This document shows positions 1-9,001 of a stretch of DNA of 64,000 nt, in pieces; the stretch's first letter is position 1; the number at the start of each line of letters is the position of its first letter. A model generated the notes under the pieces. The model searched no databases. It was not told where the DNA came from and was given only the letters and a program-made list of their open reading frames with translations. The stretch is from Cytophagaceae bacterium. Its GTDB lineage: Bacteria > Bacteroidota > Bacteroidia > Cytophagales > Spirosomataceae. The DNA lies in NCBI GenBank assembly GCA_027491315.1, contig JAIXWL010000017.1, positions 150,422 to 214,421 of the forward strand. The letters are read 5' to 3'. The position numbers were made by a program, and so were the translations under genes.

Positions 1-9
1 AGGTTTAAT

Positions 10-1434
10 ATGCGTCTAATAGTCATAATAAGTATATTTTCATTGAGCTTGCTATCATGCCAGCAAGCTATTTTTCGTGATGCCCGAAAGATCGATGCCG
101 AATTAGAAGCCTATCGAATGAAAGATATGGGTCAGTCAGTTTCTAGTATTGAAGCTTGCTGGAAGAAAGATAGTTTATTGGTGCAATTGATAGACTCGGT
201 TTTAATTCGTAGTAATGATATTAAAATTGGGTTTTTAAACTTGGCCATCAGTCGAGCTCAATACACCTTTGATCGGGGAGCGATGAAACCTACCGTTTCT
301 GGGGTGGTTCAACCCAGTTTGAGAAAATTTGGTAAGTACACCATGGATGGAGTAGGGAACTTTGATACCCAATTTTCACCCAATATTACCAAAGATCAAA
401 TCATACCAGAGCATTTACCTGATGTCATGATAGGATTACAATCCTCATGGGAAGTGGATATTTGGGGAAAATTATCTAAGAGAAAAAAGGCTAGTGCTTT
501 ACGTTATTTAGCTACGGAATCGGGCCAACAATGGTACATCACCTCCTTGGTTTCTGAAGTAGCTGGTATGTATGGGCAATTGGTGGCTTTGGATCAAGAA
601 TTGGATATTTTAAAAACGAATATTGGTATACAATTTAGTGCTTTGAATTTAGTCAAAGTACAAAAGGAGGCTGGTGTTGTGAATGAGTCAGCCGTTCAGC
701 AATTGGAAGCTCAGTGGTTGAACTCACGCGCTCAGGAAGGTTTGGTTTTGCAGCAAATCACCGAGCTAGAAAATCAACTTCGATATTGGTTAAATCAGCC
801 AAATAAGAAAATAGCACGGTCACAATATCCATTTAACTGTTCTTTGGATAGTTCCATGTATGCACAAATTCAAATTGACCAATTGGAAAGAAGACCCGAT
901 GTGCGTCAAGCCAGGTTGGAATTGGAAGCACAACTTTTAAACAAACAAAGTGCCGACCTAGCCTTAAAACCTTCATTGGTATTGTCAGGGATTCTGGGTG
1001 TTCAAGGCTTTCAGCCAGCCTATTTGCTTCAATTGCCTTCTTCCATGGCTTATCAACTAATTGGTGGAATTACGGCTCCTTGGTTAAATCGTTCGGCCTT
1101 GTATTCCAATATCAGTAGGGAAAATGCCCGTTGGAAAGCTTTGGATTTGGCCTATCAAAATGCGCTATTAAAAGGCTTTTTGGAATGGGATACTCAGGTA
1201 AAATCCTTGGCCTATTTGCAGCGGATGGATCAGCTGAAAGAGCGAGAAGTGATGTTAACCAAAGGAGCAATAGCTACGGTGGGTACTTTATTTACCACTG
1301 CAAAAGCTAACTATTTGGAGGTCCTTACAGCCCAACAAAATGCGCTACGTTCGGAATTGGAATTGTTAGAAATTTCGAGAAAACGCTGGATTCATGCGAT
1401 TCAACTATACCGTGTTTTGGGAGGTGGCTGGTAA
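10..1434 (+). CDS. TolC/NodT-family efflux outer-membrane lipoprotein
   Basis: The 474-residue product fits the outer-membrane factor family that forms the exit duct of tripartite RND efflux pumps. The N-terminus is a lipoprotein signal with lipobox LLSC ending at Cys17, so the mature protein should be lipid-anchored in the outer membrane. The rest is long helical repeats; RRPDVRQARLELEAQ at the start of the second repeat is characteristic of the OprM/NodT group. Length is normal for the family. The gene starts 9 bases into the window, so the expected membrane-fusion protein and RND pump genes would lie upstream, out of view. It ends directly against the convergent purN. Substrate unknown. 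Confidence 0.85.
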   Translation: MRLIVIISIFSLSLLSCQQAIFRDARKIDAELEAYRMKDMGQSVSSIEACWKKDSLLVQLIDSVLIRSNDIKIGFLNLAISRAQYTFDRGAMKPTVSGVVQPSLRKFGKYTMDGVGNFDTQFSPNITKDQIIPEHLPDVMIGLQSSWEVDIWGKLSKRKKASALRYLATESGQQWYITSLVSEVAGMYGQLVALDQELDILKTNIGIQFSALNLVKVQKEAGVVNESAVQQLEAQWLNSRAQEGLVLQQITELENQLRYWLNQPNKKIARSQYPFNCSLDSSMYAQIQIDQLERRPDVRQARLELEAQLLNKQSADLALKPSLVLSGILGVQGFQPAYLLQLPSSMAYQLIGGITAPWLNRSALYSNISRENARWKALDLAYQNALLKGFLEWDTQVKSLAYLQRMDQLKEREVMLTKGAIATVGTLFTTAKANYLEVLTAQQNALRSELELLEISRKRWIHAIQLYRVLGGGW

Positions 1435-2004
1435 TCAGTTGGATTGTTTAATTAGGTTTTCAATGACCACCGGAAAATCGCGGTGCTCTAGTACTTGACC
1501 TTTTCTGGCGACATCCTCTGGGCTGTCGCCAGGTTCAATGATGAATGAACTTTGATGAATAATAGCCCCTTTATCATACTGTTCATTCACATAATGAATG
1601 GTGATGCCAGATTCTTTCTCACCTGCTTCAATTACTGCCTCATGCACGAAATGACCATACATTCCTTTGCCTCCAAACTTCGGTAAAAGGGCTGGATGTA
1701 AATTAATAATCCGTTGAGGATAAGCTTGTACAAAGCTGCTTGGGATAAGCCATAAAAACCCAGCCAAAACGATCCAATCGGTATCTAAGGCTTGCAACTC
1801 ATTTAATACTAAGCCATTTTTATATTCTTCTCGAGAGAAAACTCGGCAAGGTATTTGCAAGCGTTTGGCACGTTCAATAACTCCCGCCTCAGGATTATTA
1901 CAAAATATATAGCTAACCTTTGCCAAGGTCGACCCTTGTAAATGTTGAATGATTTTTTCCGCATTGGAACCTGATCCGGAAGCAAAAATGACGATGTTTT
2001 TCAA
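1435..2004 (-). CDS. purN: phosphoribosylglycinamide formyltransferase PurN
   Basis: PurN transfers a formyl group from 10-formyltetrahydrofolate to glycinamide ribonucleotide, the third step of purine synthesis, in the cytoplasm. The 189-residue length is normal. The glycine-rich GSGSN loop (10-14) binds phosphate. The catalytic triad of the formyltransferase fold is visible as Asn101 and His103 (INLHPALLPKFGG) and Asp144 (EQYDKGAII). The gene is monocistronic, with its stop touching the end of the convergent efflux gene; bshA is divergent upstream. The window also encodes purK, purE and purU, but they are not linked to this gene. Confidence 0.93.
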   Translation of the reverse strand: MKNIVIFASGSGSNAEKIIQHLQGSTLAKVSYIFCNNPEAGVIERAKRLQIPCRVFSREEYKNGLVLNELQALDTDWIVLAGFLWLIPSSFVQAYPQRIINLHPALLPKFGGKGMYGHFVHEAVIEAGEKESGITIHYVNEQYDKGAIIHQSSFIIEPGDSPEDVARKGQVLEHRDFPVVIENLIKQSN

Positions 2005-2096
2005 GCCTGAACGATTATTTTCTTACAAATTTAGGCCATATTGCGGAACCTTTAGGCAAAAATGGAAGTTTTGTTTCTTGAGGATAAAATCGGAAC

Positions 2097-3260
2097 ATGA
2101 AAATAGGAATCATTTGTTATCCAACTTATGGTGGAAGTGGGGTTGTGGCTACTGAGTTAGGTAAAGCCCTAGCTTCGGCAGGTCATGAGGTACACTTTAT
2201 TACATATACCCAGCCCCCGCGTTTGGATTTCTTTTCCGAAAATATCTTCTATCATGAGGTGAGTGTGGCATCTTATCCACTCTTTCAATATCTTCCTTAT
2301 GAGTCTGCATTGGCTAGTAAAATGGTGGATGTGACCATCAATGAAAAGTTGGATTTGTTGCATGTGCACTATGCTATACCTCATGCATCAGCGGCCTATT
2401 TAGCCAAGCAAATATTGAAATATAAGGGCATTCACGTTCCCGTGATTACTACATTACACGGAACTGACATTACCTTGGTGGGTCGTGATCCTTCCTTTGA
2501 GCCGGTAGTTACTTTTTCTATCAATGAGTCAGATGGGGTGACAGCTGTGTCTGAAAGTTTACGAAATGACACCTATGCAGAATTTGAAATTCTTAGTGCC
2601 ATAGAAGTTATTCCCAATTTCATTGATCTAAAAAGATTCAAAAAACAGGCTAAGGAGCATTTCAAAATAGCTATTTGTCCGCATGGAGAAAAGCTATTGA
2701 TGCATACCTCAAATTTCCGTAAAGTAAAACGCATCGAAGACATTATACATGTTTTTGAAAAAGTACGTAAAATCATACCTTCCAAATTATTATTGGTAGG
2801 AGACGGACCTGAGCGTTCGGCGATTGAAGCTTTATGCCGTGATTTAGGAGTACAAGGAGATGTTCGCTTTTTGGGCAAATTGGATACGATAGAAGAAGCC
2901 CTTTCTTTAGCCGACGTATTCTTTTTAACTTCCGAAAAGGAGAGCTTTGGTTTGGCGGCCTTAGAAGCTATGGCTTGTGAAGTCCCAGTCATTTCATCCA
3001 ATGCAGGCGGTATTACTGAGGTAAATATACATGGAGAAACTGGCTTTGTGAGCGAGATTGGCGATATCGAGGATATGGCAAAAAATACCATTAAACTACT
3101 TTCAGATGAAGCTTTGTTGACACAAATGAAAGAAAATTCATTGGCAAGAGCTCAATTATTTGATATAGAGAAAATATTGCCTCTCTATGAAAACTATTAC
3201 AAAAGAATCATCAGTCAAAGTTGGAAATTCCCGACTCAGAATCTTTTGGATAGCGAATAG
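2097..3260 (+). CDS. bshA: N-acetyl-alpha-D-glucosaminyl L-malate synthase BshA
   Basis: BshA joins UDP-GlcNAc to L-malate, the first step of bacillithiol synthesis. It is a GT-B fold retaining glycosyltransferase (family GT4). The N-terminal YPTYGGSGVVATELG stretch (8-22) and HGTDIT (121-126) match BshA closely. The C-terminal half carries GDGPERS (235-241) and the GT4 E-x7-E motif at Glu282/Glu290 (ESFGLAALEAMA). Length (387) is close to BshA of Bacillus. Alternative GT4 functions are less likely because of the N-terminal signature. bshB and bshC are not in the window, so pathway completeness cannot be judged. Divergent from purN. Confidence 0.9.
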   Translation: MKIGIICYPTYGGSGVVATELGKALASAGHEVHFITYTQPPRLDFFSENIFYHEVSVASYPLFQYLPYESALASKMVDVTINEKLDLLHVHYAIPHASAAYLAKQILKYKGIHVPVITTLHGTDITLVGRDPSFEPVVTFSINESDGVTAVSESLRNDTYAEFEILSAIEVIPNFIDLKRFKKQAKEHFKIAICPHGEKLLMHTSNFRKVKRIEDIIHVFEKVRKIIPSKLLLVGDGPERSAIEALCRDLGVQGDVRFLGKLDTIEEALSLADVFFLTSEKESFGLAALEAMACEVPVISSNAGGITEVNIHGETGFVSEIGDIEDMAKNTIKLLSDEALLTQMKENSLARAQLFDIEKILPLYENYYKRIISQSWKFPTQNLLDSE

Positions 3261-3275
3261 ATTCTTTTAATTTTG
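3245..3275 (+). promoter_or_regulatory. Bacteroidota-type promoter for the lipid hydroxylase gene
   Basis: A TTTG box at 3245-3248 and a TAATTTTG box (consensus TAnnTTTG) at 3268-3275 are separated by 19 bases, the spacing expected for the Bacteroidota housekeeping sigma factor. It overlaps the last codons of bshA and sits about 55 bases before the hydroxylase start, so the hydroxylase can be transcribed independently. Confidence 0.5.
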
Positions 3276-3330
3276 TAAAAGCCTAAGTTTAAAACCGTTC
3301 AATTCCGATTTTTTTCTAAAAATTCGAAAT

Positions 3331-3975
3331 ATGGAAAAACAAAATCTACGTCCGAAGCACTCGGGTTCTAAGCAATTGTTTGAAAATCCAATATTGGAGA
3401 GATTGTCCAGAACTCACATTGCTATTCCTGTAACATTATTTTTTCTGACGGGTATGGTCCTTTTGTACATAGCATTTACCTATGCTATCTTGGACAATCT
3501 AATCATTCTGACTTTGTTTTCAATAGGATTCTTTGGATTTACCTTCATTGAATATTGGGTTCACCGTAGTATTTACCACATTGAGCCTAGCACAGAAGCT
3601 AGAGCCAAATTCCAATACATTGCTCACGGGGTTCACCATGAATATCCTAAAGATAAATCTCGCTTAGCCATGCCTCCGGTGATTGCGGTGCTAGTAGTAG
3701 CCTTACTTTTTACGATTTCTTATTTTGCTTTGCATCATTATGCTTTTGCCTTTTTCCCAGGTTTTATCTGGGGATATGCCTCTTATTTATTAGTACATTA
3801 TTGCGTGCATGCCTATCCACCTCCAAAGAATTATTTTAAGATGCTTTGGGTCAATCATGCCGTTCATCATTACAAGGATGGAAATGCTGTTTTTGGTGTT
3901 TCTTCTCCTATTTGGGACTATGTTTTTGGCACCATGGATACCATGGATAAGTCTAAGGTTCAAGAAAATTTATAG
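3331..3975 (+). CDS. fatty-acid hydroxylase superfamily membrane protein
   Basis: This 214-residue integral membrane protein has the eight-histidine diiron pattern of the fatty acid hydroxylase/sterol desaturase superfamily: HRSIYH (78-83), HGVHH (99-103), HYCVH (156-160) and NHAVHH (175-180). Hydrophobic segments at about 30-52, 56-76, 115-135 and 138-158 place the histidines on the cytoplasmic face. Size and motif spacing are closest to fatty-acid 2-hydroxylase (FA2H/Scs7-like) proteins, so hydroxylation of a lipid acyl chain is the best guess; the substrate is an inference. Its own promoter lies at 3245-3275. It overlaps the convergent folK by 6 bases. Confidence 0.85.
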   Translation: MEKQNLRPKHSGSKQLFENPILERLSRTHIAIPVTLFFLTGMVLLYIAFTYAILDNLIILTLFSIGFFGFTFIEYWVHRSIYHIEPSTEARAKFQYIAHGVHHEYPKDKSRLAMPPVIAVLVVALLFTISYFALHHYAFAFFPGFIWGYASYLLVHYCVHAYPPPKNYFKMLWVNHAVHHYKDGNAVFGVSSPIWDYVFGTMDTMDKSKVQENL

Positions 3976-4458
3976 ATCTAATTTCCTTACTTCTGACACA
4001 TCGGGGCATTTCTGCACTAGGTTTTGAATGCTTTTCTTTAGGATGGGATGAGTCCAGTCAGGGGCGATTTCAACCAAGGGAATAAGTACAAATTTTCTTT
4101 GAGCTAAGAACGGATGAGGGACTTGCAAATTACTTTCTTGTATCACTTGTTGACCATAAAATAAGATATCCAGATCCAGCATCCTCGCTTCCCACTGTTG
4201 CTTTCTAATTCGACCAAAATCGGATTCAATGCTTAATAATTCTAAGAGTAAGGCTTGAGGTTCAAGGTCAGTACGTAATTCCAACACTTGGTTTAGAAAA
4301 TCAGCTTGCTGGGTATTTCCCCAGGCTTTGGTTTGATATATGGAAGAAAATTGAAGAATGGGCCCTATTTTTTTTTCAAGAATTGGATAGACATTTTTAA
4401 AAATTTCGAGGGTATTTCCTAGATTGCCTCCTAAAGAGAGGTAAATGTTGGTGGCCAT
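3970..4458 (-). CDS. folK: 2-amino-4-hydroxy-6-hydroxymethyldihydropteridine pyrophosphokinase FolK
   Basis: FolK transfers pyrophosphate from ATP to 6-hydroxymethyl-7,8-dihydropterin in folate synthesis. The start MATNIYLSLGGNLG (4458) is chosen because the conserved family start IYLSLGGNLG follows at once; an upstream in-frame ATG at 4479 would add seven residues and leave only 19 bases to the divergent gene. The acidic Mg2+/ATP motif is seen as RMLDLDILFYG, followed by PHPFLAQRKFVLIPLVEIAP, both diagnostic. About 162 residues, normal length. Divergent from yqgE across 40 bases. Confidence 0.92.
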   Translation of the reverse strand: MATNIYLSLGGNLGNTLEIFKNVYPILEKKIGPILQFSSIYQTKAWGNTQQADFLNQVLELRTDLEPQALLLELLSIESDFGRIRKQQWEARMLDLDILFYGQQVIQESNLQVPHPFLAQRKFVLIPLVEIAPDWTHPILKKSIQNLVQKCPDVSEVRKLDL

Positions 4459-4498
4459 GGTCAATTTCATTTCTAACAAACTTACAAATTTCTTTTTT

Positions 4499-5068
4499 AT
4501 GCCTAAGAAAAATGCTCCATTGGAATTAAAACCAGGTATGTTATTGGTTTCGGAACCATTTTTGGAGGATCCCTCTTTTCATCGTTCTGTCGTGTTATTA
4601 TGTGAACACTCGTCCTCTCATTCATTTGGATTGGTGTTAAATCAACGACAAGAAATAGTATTGGATTCTTACATGGATGAAAAGGTGATGGAAGATGTGC
4701 CGCTTTATTCTGGTGGACCCGTTGACCCAACAATCATGCAATTTATTCATCGCAGACCTGATTTAATTCCGGATGGCATAGAGATAGGAGAAGGGATATT
4801 TTGGTCAGGGGATTTTGAAAAAGCCATTGAATTGGTTGTTGGGGGAGAAATTGCTTTTGATGAAATTAAATTTTTTATCGGTTACTCCGGTTGGGGGGCA
4901 GGTCAATTAGAACGCGAAGTAAAATCAAATGCCTGGATGCTTCATCCGGCCAATGCGGAATATGTATTTGATGAACCCTCCATGAATTTATGGAGGAAAG
5001 TATTATTTGATAAAGGAGGGGATTATCGTGTGTTATCTACCTATCCAGATGATCCGAATTTAAATTAA
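4499..5068 (+). CDS. YqgE/AlgH family protein
   Basis: A 189-residue member of the UPF0301 (YqgE/AlgH) family. Conserved blocks are PGMLLVSEPFLEDPSFHRSV, HSFGLVLNQ, LYSGGPV and FIGYSGWGAGQLE. The start at 4499 (MPKKNAPLELKPG) is preferred over a frame-open ATG at 4445, which lies inside the divergent folK start region and adds a stretch not typical of the family. The biochemical role is not established; AlgH in Pseudomonas was linked to alginate regulation, but this should not be transferred here. Convergent with recG, 13 bases apart. Confidence 0.88.
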   Translation: MPKKNAPLELKPGMLLVSEPFLEDPSFHRSVVLLCEHSSSHSFGLVLNQRQEIVLDSYMDEKVMEDVPLYSGGPVDPTIMQFIHRRPDLIPDGIEIGEGIFWSGDFEKAIELVVGGEIAFDEIKFFIGYSGWGAGQLEREVKSNAWMLHPANAEYVFDEPSMNLWRKVLFDKGGDYRVLSTYPDDPNLN

Positions 5069-5081
5069 AGAGAAATTGGGG

Positions 5082-7181
5082 CTAACTTATTTTAGCCCAG
5101 TTGGTCGTGTCTCTACGTTGATGAGCGACCTGTTCTCGAATCATTTGATGTTTTGGATGGTTTAATTGAGGGTCTTCATCCAATATTTTTTGGGCAGTCT
5201 CTCTGGCAACTTTTAAAATTTCGCCATCCTTGGCCAAGTCTGCAATCATGAGATCAATGGCGCCGCTTTGACGCGTTCCCCCCAAATCTCCTGGTCCTCT
5301 TAATTGTAAGTCCACCTCCGCAATTTCAAAACCATTATTGGTTCTGACCATGGTTTCAATGCGTTTTTTGGTATCCGCACTTAATTTGTAATCCGTCATT
5401 AAAATACAATAACTCTGCTCTGCACCACGACCTACCCGGCCTCTCAGCTGGTGTAATTGGGCCAAGCCAAATCTCTCAGCACTCTCAATAATCATGATAC
5501 TGGCATTGGGGACATTCACTCCCACTTCAATCACCGTTGTAGCTACCATGATTTTAGTTTCATTTTTAACAAAGCGGGCCATTTCAAAATCTTTATCGGC
5601 CGATTTCATTTTGCCATGTAAAATCCCCAAAGGTACGTCCGGGAAAGCTCTGGAAATACTTTCAAATCCATCCATCAAATCTTTAAAATCCATCTTTTCG
5701 GACTCTTCAATCAAGGGATAAACAATGTATACCTGCCTGCCTTTGTTTAACTCATTTTGAATAAAACCAAAGACTTGAAGGCGGTGACTGTCATAGCGAT
5801 GTATGGTCTGTATGGCTTTTCTACCTGCGGGCATTTCATCAATGATGGATATATCTAAGTCGCCATACAAGGTCATGGCAAGAGTGCGAGGAATAGGCGT
5901 GGCAGTCATGACCATCACATGTGGATGGGTCTGTTTGTTTTTATCCCAAAGTTTAGCCCTTTGAGCTACCCCAAAACGGTGTTGCTCATCAATGATGCAT
6001 AAACCCAAATTGTGAAATTGTACGACATCCTCAAAAATGGCATGGGTACCTACCAAAATCTGTAGTTTGCCCGAGGCTAAATCTTCATGCAAGAGCACTC
6101 TATCTTTCTTTTTGGTGGAGCCTGTTAGTTTAGCAATTTGAATACCCAATAAATCAGCAAATTTCTTTAAACCCTGAAAATGCTGATCCGCTAAAATTTC
6201 TGTGGGTGCCATCAGGCAGGCTTGGGTACCATTATCTATGGCCAAAAGCATAGCAATAAAGGCCACAATGGTTTTACCTGAGCCTACATCCCCTTGAAGA
6301 AGTCGGTTCATTTGTTGGCCTGATTTCATATCCTGAAAAATCTCCCGAATCACCTTTTTCTGGGCATTGGTCAATTCAAAAGGCATGTGATTTTGATAGA
6401 AATTGGTTAACAAGGCGGCTGAAGAGAAGACTTGTCCGGGGAAAGCCGTCTTTCGGATTAAATTTTGTTTGATTAATCGAAGTTGGTTGTAGAAAAGTTC
6501 CTCAAATTTTAGGCGTCTTTTAGCTTGATGTAACCAATTTTCAGATTGGGGAAGATGAATATGATAAAGTGCCTCTTGCTTGGAAATAAGTTTAAATTGT
6601 TGGATGATTTCCGAAGGAAGCGTCTCCCGAATGTAGGGGAAAGCTACTTGCAAGACATTTTTTTGCAATTGGGCAATCACCTTACTATCGATGTATTTTT
6701 TTCTTAATTTTTCAGTGAGGGAATAAACCGGATGAAAGAAGGTGTCATTGTTGGCTTTCCCTTTATACACCTCCATTTCAGGATGTGTTATTTGAATTTG
6801 CCCATTAAAACTGGTAGGCTTGCCATAAAATAAATAATCAATCCCGGGCGTTAAGGTTTTTTCAAGCCATTTGATGCCTTGAAACCAGACGAGTTCTATG
6901 CAGCCTGATTCATCGCAGCATTGAGCAACGAGTCGCTGCTTGGGTCCCTGACCTATTTTTTCTTTGTAACGGATGCGCCCAACGAATTGTGCATGCTCCA
7001 ATTGTTCGGTAATTTGATCAATGGGATAGATGGCGGTTCGGTCTTCGTAACGAAAGGGGAAATATTGAATTAGGTCGCCATAGGTAAAAAGACCTAGTTC
7101 AGTTTGAAGCAAGCTAAGCCTTGCTGGTGTAATACCGCGCAATAAGGCTAAATCTGTTTCAAAAAAATGGGTCATGGGCAT
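5082..7181 (-). CDS. recG: ATP-dependent DNA helicase RecG
   Basis: RecG is a superfamily-2 helicase that remodels stalled replication forks and branch-migrates Holliday junctions. At 699 residues it has the normal length. The N-terminal wedge/OB region (about 1-240) includes GRIRYKEK. Walker A is GDVGSGKT (297-304), the DExH box is DEQH (398-401), and TATPIPRT follows at 426-433. Motif VI QLRGRVGRG is in the last quarter, before the TRG region. The start could be Met1 or Met3 (MPMTHF). It stands alone on the minus strand, divergent from the T9SS cargo gene. Confidence 0.96.
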   Translation of the reverse strand: MPMTHFFETDLALLRGITPARLSLLQTELGLFTYGDLIQYFPFRYEDRTAIYPIDQITEQLEHAQFVGRIRYKEKIGQGPKQRLVAQCCDESGCIELVWFQGIKWLEKTLTPGIDYLFYGKPTSFNGQIQITHPEMEVYKGKANNDTFFHPVYSLTEKLRKKYIDSKVIAQLQKNVLQVAFPYIRETLPSEIIQQFKLISKQEALYHIHLPQSENWLHQAKRRLKFEELFYNQLRLIKQNLIRKTAFPGQVFSSAALLTNFYQNHMPFELTNAQKKVIREIFQDMKSGQQMNRLLQGDVGSGKTIVAFIAMLLAIDNGTQACLMAPTEILADQHFQGLKKFADLLGIQIAKLTGSTKKKDRVLLHEDLASGKLQILVGTHAIFEDVVQFHNLGLCIIDEQHRFGVAQRAKLWDKNKQTHPHVMVMTATPIPRTLAMTLYGDLDISIIDEMPAGRKAIQTIHRYDSHRLQVFGFIQNELNKGRQVYIVYPLIEESEKMDFKDLMDGFESISRAFPDVPLGILHGKMKSADKDFEMARFVKNETKIMVATTVIEVGVNVPNASIMIIESAERFGLAQLHQLRGRVGRGAEQSYCILMTDYKLSADTKKRIETMVRTNNGFEIAEVDLQLRGPGDLGGTRQSGAIDLMIADLAKDGEILKVARETAQKILDEDPQLNHPKHQMIREQVAHQRRDTTNWAKIS

Positions 7182-7244
7182 TCCATAAAAATTTTGTGAA
7201 TTTAGGTATATTTACAAAACCTTAGGGAGAATTTTTTAAGCTTT

Positions 7245-7979
7245 ATGTTTTTAACAAACACTTTATTAATTTCTAGATTAAAATACCATTCTTTAACGCG
7301 GGTAAAGTCTCTATTGTTTTTCATATTTTTAATGGGGTCCTACTACGCTTCTTGGGCACAATGTCCAGTTTGGGTAGCCACAGAAAAAAAAGTAGTGGTA
7401 TTCTCTCCCAATCGTTTGAAAGGAGAGCCTTATCCAGATCCAGTTCCAATTCCTGTGAATGGGGCGCAAAATGCGGATATTAAATGGACTTGGACATTAG
7501 CAGGCACAAACCGAGGTCAGGAAATTGGAATAACGGATTCTACCAAATTAAATACCACCTTTGACATCCAGAAAATCATTCAAAGTCATCAAGATTTAGA
7601 GGGGACTAGTTTTACCTTGACCTATTTTATAACGGGAGTAGGGAAGGATGCCAGTACTGGTCTAGCTTGTCAAAGTTTCGCTACCATTGATGTGGTTATT
7701 TTAGTGAAAATTCACCCCTACAATGCCATCACGCCAAATTCAGATGATACAAATGATGAATGGTTTATCGATTATTTATACAATTACCCAGATGCCCAAA
7801 TTGTGATTTTTGATCGATGGGGGCAGCCTGTTTTTGAAAGTACAGGGTACCAATATGAAGAAAAACCGTTTAAAGGGAAATTTAATGGTAAGGATTTGCC
7901 CTCAGGAACCTATATGTACCGCATTACGCCGAGTGAAGAATATGGGACTATTTATGGTAATTTGACCATTGTAAGATAA
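7245..7979 (+). CDS. T9SS type B (CHU_C-like) sorting-domain protein
   Basis: The 244-residue protein has a signal peptide (hydrophobic core about 22-38, cleavage near SWAQ). A mid-region of about 40-155 is unlike any family I recognise. A C-terminal gliding-motility-type (CHU_C) sorting domain spans about 159-244: NAITPNSDDTNDEW, IVIFDRWGQPVFES, LPSGTYMYRI and a final YGNLTIVR. Such domains direct cargo through the type IX system to the cell surface or medium. The protein is much shorter than most CHU_C cargos, so it may be a simple surface protein. Its stop is three bases before nuoB, which suggests co-transcription with a respiratory gene, perhaps by chance of packing. Confidence 0.85.
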   Translation: MFLTNTLLISRLKYHSLTRVKSLLFFIFLMGSYYASWAQCPVWVATEKKVVVFSPNRLKGEPYPDPVPIPVNGAQNADIKWTWTLAGTNRGQEIGITDSTKLNTTFDIQKIIQSHQDLEGTSFTLTYFITGVGKDASTGLACQSFATIDVVILVKIHPYNAITPNSDDTNDEWFIDYLYNYPDAQIVIFDRWGQPVFESTGYQYEEKPFKGKFNGKDLPSGTYMYRITPSEEYGTIYGNLTIVR

Positions 7980-7982
7980 AAT

Positions 7983-8495
7983 ATGAAGAGCTTATTAGAC
8001 CAGCAGTTTCAGTCAGAGGGATTTGTCATTAGCCAAGTCGAAGATTTACTTAATTGGGCTAGGGCTAGTTCCTTGTGGCCTATGAGCTTTGGCTTAGCTT
8101 GTTGTGCGATTGAAATGATGCAGGCTTTTGCCTCAGGATATGATTTAGATCGATTTGGTGTTTTTCCTCGACCTTCCCCACGTCAATCAGATGTGATGAT
8201 CGTGGCTGGTACCGTAACTTTCAAAATGGCGGATCGCATCCGCCGATTGTATGAGCAAATGCCTGAACCTAGGTATGTGATTTCCATGGGATCTTGTTCC
8301 AATTGCGGAGGTCCATATTGGGATCATGGATACCATGTAGTGAAAGGAGTAGACCGGATTATTCCCGTGGATGTTTATGTGCCGGGTTGCCCACCAAGAC
8401 CAGAAGCTTTGTTGGGAGGAATCATTAAATTACAGGAGAAAATACAAAAGGAAAGTTTGGTGGTTCCCGCTCGTATTTTGGAAGCTATCGCATAA
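7983..8495 (+). CDS. nuoB: NADH-quinone oxidoreductase subunit B (NuoB)
   Basis: NuoB carries the terminal iron-sulfur cluster N2 of respiratory complex I, next to the quinone site. The four cluster ligands are visible: tandem Cys40-Cys41 ([10 protein letters not shown]), Cys105 (MGSCSNCGG) and Cys136 ([10 protein letters not shown]). The 170-residue length is normal. nuoC follows after 10 bases, but nuoA is not upstream and nuoD is not downstream, so this pair is detached from the usual nuoA-N order. Another complex I gene, nuoI, lies at the far end of the window. Confidence 0.95.
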   Translation: MKSLLDQQFQSEGFVISQVEDLLNWARASSLWPMSFGLACCAIEMMQAFASGYDLDRFGVFPRPSPRQSDVMIVAGTVTFKMADRIRRLYEQMPEPRYVISMGSCSNCGGPYWDHGYHVVKGVDRIIPVDVYVPGCPPRPEALLGGIIKLQEKIQKESLVVPARILEAIA

Positions 8496-8505
8496 AAAGA
8501 GATAT

Positions 8506-8997
8506 ATGAATTCGGTGCTGCATATTAAAGATTTGGTGGAAAAAAGTGTGGGCAAAAGTGTACACTGGGACGAGGCGAATCATCGAATCACCTTAGAAGC
8601 AGCCGATTTAGTAGCTGTTTGCGACTTGTTATGGCGGAGTCCAGAGGCTTATTTTGATTCTCTTTCCTGTTTAACGGCCATTGATCATGGTCCAGAAAAG
8701 GGTACGATGGAATTGATTTATACCTTGTATTCCATTCCCAATCACTTGACATTTCATATACAAATTATTCTTCCCCGGTTCCTAGAAGATGGAAGCTTGC
8801 CTGAAGTGCCAACTGTTTCGCATATTTGGAAAACGGCAGATTGGCATGAAAGAGAAGCCTATGATTTGGTGGGTGTGAAATTTAAGGGCCATCCCGATTT
8901 ACGAAGAATCTTGCTGCCTGAGGATTGGAAAGGCCATCCTTTGAGAAAAGATTATGAAGAACCTGATACCTATCACGGTATTCAAGTAAAATATTGA
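8506..8997 (+). CDS. nuoC: NADH-quinone oxidoreductase subunit C (NuoC)
   Basis: NuoC is the 30-kDa subunit of the peripheral arm of complex I. The family signature is seen as HEREAYDLVGVKFKGHPDLR (114-133) followed by ILLPEDWKGHPLRKDY. The start at 8506 is chosen just after the nuoB stop; the frame is open further upstream but overlaps the nuoB coding sequence out of frame. The 163-residue product is an unfused NuoC, not the NuoCD fusion of enterobacteria, and no nuoD follows: the next gene is a glycosyltransferase four bases on. Confidence 0.94.
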   Translation: MNSVLHIKDLVEKSVGKSVHWDEANHRITLEAADLVAVCDLLWRSPEAYFDSLSCLTAIDHGPEKGTMELIYTLYSIPNHLTFHIQIILPRFLEDGSLPEVPTVSHIWKTADWHEREAYDLVGVKFKGHPDLRRILLPEDWKGHPLRKDYEEPDTYHGIQVKY

Positions 8998-9001
8998 TCG
9001 A

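Noticed and set aside
2573..3091. Minus-strand open frame of 172 codons
   Set aside because: It lies wholly inside bshA, whose motifs are unambiguous, and has no recognisable protein features.
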